Source: Pseudomonadota bacterium | GTDB taxonomy: Bacteria > Pseudomonadota > Gammaproteobacteria > Xanthomonadales > Xanthomonadaceae | Direction: 5' to 3' | DNA length: 8,246 nucleotides | Assembly (NCBI GenBank): GCA_023439425.1 | Contig: JAEXNZ010000446.1 | Span: 1-8,246, forward strand | Part shown: one piece after another, positions 5,965 through 8,246 of the stretch | How the letters are laid out: each line of letters starts with the position of its first letter | How positions within the stretch are numbered: position 1 is the first letter of the stretch | The notes under the pieces: generated by a model | Databases searched by the model: none | Told to the model about the DNA's origin: nothing | Seen by the model: only the letters and a program-made list of their open reading frames with translations | Translations under genes and position numbers: made by a program

Positions 5965-6411
5965 CTACTGGCTTTTCTGCTGCCCGTAGTCCCGATGGTT
6001 GAAGTGCTGGAGCTTGCTCGCCTCCCCGTAAAGCTCTTTCAATGGCTTGACCTGTTCCATGTACCAGCAATCACGTCGCCCGGTAGACTTCAGTACGTCC
6101 TCGAACTGTGACTTGAAGTCTCTCTTCAAAGCCTTGACGTAGCTCAACTGCTCTTTCGCTTTTGAGACATCAAGGGGCGTCCCGCCTTCCTCCGGAGGCC
6201 GGTTCAGCATTTCGAGCTTGGGCAGGCTCGTGAAGGCAAGATTGCTGCGGAGGCAGACATTTGGTGCTTTTTCCGAGCTGAGGTTCAGGTTTTTGATGTT
6301 CTCCAGCAGCGCAGCTATCCCACCCCTGAACTCATCTGGATGGGCTACTGCCTTCCGGGCGGTGTAAGTAGCTGGGCTGAATATGCGGGTGAAAACGCTT
6401 GCGATGGTCAT
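5965..6411 (-). CDS. Unrecognised 148-aa protein, founder-like member of a small tandem family
   Basis: 148 aa, soluble, rich in Lys and predicted-helical stretches; no family, signal peptide or membrane span recognised. Segment His24-Asn41 (HPDEFRGGIAALLENIKN) and segment Tyr91-Asp105 (YVKALKRDFKSQFED) match the two blocks of the 141-aa protein downstream, and LQHF (134-137) matches LPHF there. It has three cysteines (53, 115 and none adjacent beyond those that form an obvious metal site), so no metal-binding motif is claimed. The start ATG at 6411 has GAG about 7 bases upstream. It is the first gene of three on this strand, separated from the 84-aa frame by 84 bases. Hand counts give 53% GC over 6001-6060, against 60% and 77% for sample stretches in glnS and rlmM, pointing to recent acquisition or relaxed selection. 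Confidence 0.7.
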   Translation of the reverse strand: MTIASVFTRIFSPATYTARKAVAHPDEFRGGIAALLENIKNLNLSSEKAPNVCLRSNLAFTSLPKLEMLNRPPEEGGTPLDVSKAKEQLSYVKALKRDFKSQFEDVLKSTGRRDCWYMEQVKPLKELYGEASKLQHFNHRDYGQQKSQ

Positions 6412-6460
6412 GATCGGCTCACGGAGGGGGAAAGCGCAGTGCGCAGCGCCCCATCCTGCA

Positions 6461-6482
6461 GCCGGGCAGCGCCCGGCTCTAC
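6461..6482 (-). repeat. SMAG/REP hairpin with duplicated flank, copy 1
   Basis: Minus-strand reading: GTAG, short linker, 7-bp stem GCCGGGC, GCT loop, GCCCGGC. Two bases beyond the head lies the 14-mer GATTTCGATCATTG (plus strand, 6485-6498), which recurs at the same distance beside the copy at 6658. Confidence 0.85.
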
Positions 6483-6504
6483 CGGATTTCGATCATTGGC
6501 GTGC

Positions 6505-6526
6505 AGCCGGGCAAGCCCGGCTCTAC
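6505..6526 (-). repeat. SMAG/REP hairpin
   Basis: 8-bp arms AGCCGGGC and GCCCGGCT around a two-base AA centre, followed by CTAC (GTAG on the minus strand). Same orientation as the copy 23 bases to its left, but without the 14-base flank. Confidence 0.85.
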
Positions 6527-6545
6527 GGGAGGTGTCTGGAGGGGA

Positions 6546-6631
6546 GCCCCCTGAGTCAGGGGGCGGCCGCGAAGCGGCGGGGGTCTGGAGGTTGATAAGA
6601 GGGGCCCGCGGTTTGCGAAGCGAACCGTGGG
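6546..6631. repeat. Cluster of three non-SMAG hairpins, two with GCGAAGC apex
   Basis: Three stems in a row. First, 6546-6564: GCCCCCTG, AGT loop, CAGGGGGC. Second, 6566-6578: GCCGC, GAA loop, GCGGC. Third, 6605-6631: a 12-bp stem with two G-T wobbles and a GAA loop. In the second and third the tip reads GCGAAGC, a sequence known to form an exceptionally stable mini-hairpin in single-stranded DNA. The second hairpin is framed by direct repeats GTCTGGAGG at 6534 and 6583. None has a GTAG head. It could be a distinct repeat family, a structured RNA, or a remnant of a mobile element. Confidence 0.6.
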
Positions 6632-6657
6632 GCGGCAGCGCGCATGCGATGACGCGT

Positions 6658-6679
6658 ACCCGGGCAAGCCCGGCTCTAC
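6658..6679 (-). repeat. SMAG/REP hairpin with duplicated flank, copy 2
   Basis: Arms ACCCGGGC and GCCCGGCT (one mismatch) around AA, then CTAC. After two bases comes the 14-mer GATTTCGATCATTG (6682-6695), identical to that next to the copy at 6461. The roughly 38-base unit is therefore present twice in the same orientation, about 197 bases apart. Confidence 0.8.
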
Positions 6680-6722
6680 GTGATTTCGATCATTGCCCCC
6701 GCGGACAATCGACCAGGCCCGC

Positions 6723-6745
6723 GTGGTGACGCGCCATGCGCGTCA
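6723..6745 (+). repeat. SMAG-like hairpin with GTGG head
   Basis: GTGG instead of GTAG, then an 8-bp perfect stem TGACGCGC, CAT loop, GCGCGTCA, identical in stem and loop to the copy at 5598. It lies downstream of the ubiI-like gene, 48 bases from its stop. Confidence 0.75.
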
Positions 6746-6766
6746 ATGGGATATCCGGCACGCCCA

Positions 6767-6785
6767 TGAACCGCCATGCGCGTCA
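6767..6785 (+). repeat. Degenerate SMAG half-copy near the ubiI-like 3' end
   Basis: The right arm and loop (CATGCGCGTCA) match the hairpin 40 bases to its left, but the left arm reads TGAACCGC with two changes and there is no GTAG head. It is probably a decayed copy. It ends 8 bases from the ubiI-like stop codon. Confidence 0.5.
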
Positions 6786-6793
6786 ACGCAGCA

Positions 6794-7972
6794 TCACCCC
6801 AGCCCCGCCGCCCGCTTCCAGAACGCCGACACCAGCGGCGGCCACTTGCCCACGCAGCCCAGCGCGCGGCCACGCGCGAGGGTCAGGTGCATCTCGTCAT
6901 TCGAGAACACCTTGTTGATCGCATCAAACCCGTACGCCGACACCGTGTTGTCGCTGCGCCGCTCGCGCGCCCAGCGCTGCAGGCGCTCCGGGCTGGACCA
7001 GTCCTGGCGGCGCTGCTGGGCCTGCAGCACGCGCTCGCGCAGCGCGGCCACGTCTCGCAGGCCCAGATTCACGCCCTGCCCGGCCAGCGGATGCACCACG
7101 TGCGCGGCATCGCCCAGGGCCACCACGCGACCGGCCACATAGGCGGTGGCGAGCTGTCGCCGCAGCGGGAACGCCGCACGGCGGCTGGCCAGCGTCATCG
7201 CCCCCAGACGCGCGCCAAACGCGCGGGTCAACTCCTGCCCAAATGCGACGTCGTCCAGCGCCAACACGCGCTCGGCTTCGGCATCAGGAAGGGTCCAGAC
7301 GATGGAGCTGCGCCGCGCGCCGGCCGGCAGCACCGCCAGCGGCCCGGTGGTCAGGAAGCGCTGCCAGGCGGTGGCTTCGTTGTCGTGTTCGGTGTCGATG
7401 TAAGCGACCACGCCGCGCTGGCCATAGTCCTCGCGGGTGACCTGCAGGCCGGCCAGCTGGCGCAGGGTGGATTCGGCCCCGTCTGCCGCCACCGCCAGCC
7501 GCGCCTCCAGCCGACGGCCGTCGTCCAGGCGCAGGCGCACGCCGTCCTCATCCTGTTCCAGGGCCTCCACCCGGGCCGGACAGCACAGCTGCACACCGGC
7601 GGCCGGCAGCGCCGCCCACAGGCGATCCACCAGCAGATCGTTCTCGACGATCCACCCCAGCTGTTCGCGGCCCAGGCGGTCGGCGTCGAAGCACAGCTCC
7701 TCACCGCCGGCGGCATCCCACACCCGCATGCGCCGGTAGGCACAGGCACGCGCGGACAGCACCGCCGGCCACACCCCCAGCGCCTGCAGCAGTTGCGCAT
7801 TGTCGGGTGCGAACGCATACACCCGCAGGTCCGGCTGCGCGGTCTGCCAGTGGGCGGGTTCACGGCCTTCGACCAGGGTGACATCCAAGCCGGCGTCGGC
7901 GAGGGCCAGCGCGCACGCCGCCCCCACCACGCCGCCTCCGACCACGATCACATCACGCGCACGCCGGTTCAT
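6794..7972 (-). CDS. FAD-dependent ubiquinone biosynthesis hydroxylase, UbiI/UbiF/VisC type
   Basis: 392-aa flavoprotein monooxygenase of the UbiH/UbiF/VisC/COQ6 family, hydroxylating the ring of ubiquinone precursors at the cytoplasmic membrane face. The N-terminal FAD-binding fold reads VGGGVVGAACALALADAG (Gly12, Gly14, Gly17) with an acidic residue ending the second strand at Glu35. The family DG motif is AADGAES (Asp164-Gly165), and the second FAD motif is GDAAHVVHPLAGQGVNLG (287-304). Length is normal. The ATG at 7972 overlaps the stop of the upstream ubiH-like gene as ATGA; the in-frame ATG six codons earlier lies inside that gene and is less likely. Which ring position (C5 or C6) it modifies cannot be told from sequence alone; the second-gene position suggests the UbiI-like role, which is an inference, so no symbol is given. 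Confidence 0.9.
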   Translation of the reverse strand: MNRRARDVIVVGGGVVGAACALALADAGLDVTLVEGREPAHWQTAQPDLRVYAFAPDNAQLLQALGVWPAVLSARACAYRRMRVWDAAGGEELCFDADRLGREQLGWIVENDLLVDRLWAALPAAGVQLCCPARVEALEQDEDGVRLRLDDGRRLEARLAVAADGAESTLRQLAGLQVTREDYGQRGVVAYIDTEHDNEATAWQRFLTTGPLAVLPAGARRSSIVWTLPDAEAERVLALDDVAFGQELTRAFGARLGAMTLASRRAAFPLRRQLATAYVAGRVVALGDAAHVVHPLAGQGVNLGLRDVAALRERVLQAQQRRQDWSSPERLQRWARERRSDNTVSAYGFDAINKVFSNDEMHLTLARGRALGCVGKWPPLVSAFWKRAAGLG

Positions 7973-8246
7973 GCGTTCGCCCCCCGGCACAGCGCAGGTA
8001 CTTCGCCGCGGAAGCCCATGGCTCCGCCCACCAGCATCGACTGCACGTCGCTGGCCTGCGCGGCCAGCAGCCCCAGGCTGCGCAGCGGGCGCAGCAGCGG
8101 GGCCGGGTTGCTGGTCACGCGCGCCAGCCCGCCCGAGAAGGCGATGGTCTGGCGGCGGTCCTCCTCACGGCGTGCCACATACTGCTGCAGCAGGGCATCG
8201 CTGCCCGGGTCGCCGACCTCGGGCAGCAGTTCGGCCAGAGTCAGCG
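7969..8246 (-). CDS. ubiH: UbiH-like hydroxylase, C-terminal end only
   Basis: About 92 codons, running off the right edge of the window; the N-terminus and FAD-binding motifs lie outside. The visible part contains ALLQQYVARREEDRRQTIAF followed by RVTSNPAPLLRPLRSLGLLA and an ending GAMGFRGEVP. This resembles the C-terminus of UbiH (2-octaprenyl-6-methoxyphenol hydroxylase), where a YxxRRxxDR..TI pattern precedes a helix. A second UbiH-family gene follows immediately with a 4-base ATGA overlap, so both are translated from one mRNA and likely catalyse successive ring hydroxylations. The UbiH identity, rather than another member of the family, rests on the tail sequence and gene order. Confidence 0.8.
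   Translation of the reverse strand, partial: LTLAELLPEVGDPGSDALLQQYVARREEDRRQTIAFSGGLARVTSNPAPLLRPLRSLGLLAAQASDVQSMLVGGAMGFRGEVPALCRGANA

Larger units (their letters stand above)
6412..6793. other. 382-base gene-free repeat region
   Basis: Stretch between the start of the 148-aa gene and the end of the ubiI-like gene. It contains at least four SMAG-type hairpins (6461, 6505, 6658, 6723), one degenerate copy (6767), a duplicated 14-base flank and a cluster of three other hairpins at 6546-6631. Open frames exist on both strands here but follow repeat arms and have no ribosome-binding site or recognisable protein. A promoter for the minus-strand small genes should lie in the left part; no clear -35/-10 was identified. 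Confidence 0.75.

Noticed and set aside
5011..6411. Reading the small paralogs as immunity proteins of a toxin system
   Set aside because: Tandem small paralogs can be immunity genes, but no toxin, secretion or Rhs/polymorphic-toxin gene is visible in the window, so there is no support beyond the arrangement.
6340..6729. 129-codon open frame on the plus strand through the repeat region
   Set aside because: It begins antisense to the 148-aa gene and continues through REP arms and the hairpin cluster, with no ribosome-binding site or family resemblance.
6412..6793. CRISPR-like array in the repeat-rich gap
   Set aside because: The repeats are palindromic, in both orientations, irregularly spaced and share GTAG heads; there are no constant-length spacers and no cas genes in the window.

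Overview
This is a GC-rich gammaproteobacterial chromosome segment, most likely Stenotrophomonas (Xanthomonadaceae). The protein sequences and gene order (DUF2007-msrA divergent from glnS-deaminase-rlmM, with a ubiH-like/ubiI-like pair further on) fit that family. The intergenic spaces also hold many short hairpins with a GTAG head, which match the SMAG (Stenotrophomonas maltophilia GTAG) type of REP element. The assignment is by recognition, not by a search.

Layout. On the minus strand, 46-990 encodes a DUF2007 protein followed closely by methionine sulfoxide reductase A. A divergent control region (991-1151) carries one SMAG hairpin and one unrelated 27-base palindrome. On the plus strand, 1152-4934 is a compact run: glutaminyl-tRNA synthetase, a zinc nucleoside/base deaminase, 23S rRNA 2'-O-methyltransferase RlmM, and a small exported EF-hand protein. 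Gaps there are 10 and 24 bases, then a 4-base overlap if the GTG start of the last gene is right. At 4935-5014 an inverted SMAG pair separates these genes from convergent minus-strand genes.

The minus-strand block 5011-6411 is the least ordinary part. It has visibly lower GC than its neighbours and holds three small unrecognised genes. By eye at least two of them (148 and 141 aa) are paralogs, with two co-linear similar blocks at nearly the same spacing. The third (84 aa) looks like a truncated relative, ending beside another SMAG pair. Their function is unknown.

The 382-base non-coding stretch 6412-6793 is filled with SMAG hairpins in both orientations, a duplicated SMAG-plus-flank unit, and a run of three other hairpins, two of which have a GCGAAGC apex. 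From 6794 to the window end, on the minus strand, are two FAD-dependent ubiquinone hydroxylases of the UbiH/UbiI/UbiF family, overlapping by ATGA; the upstream one is cut by the window edge.

The housekeeping genes serve translation (glnS, rlmM), oxidative repair (msrA) and quinone synthesis. The points most worth checking are the small paralog family and two places where REP elements have become part of coding sequence: the signal peptide of the EF-hand protein and the stop codon of the 141-aa protein.
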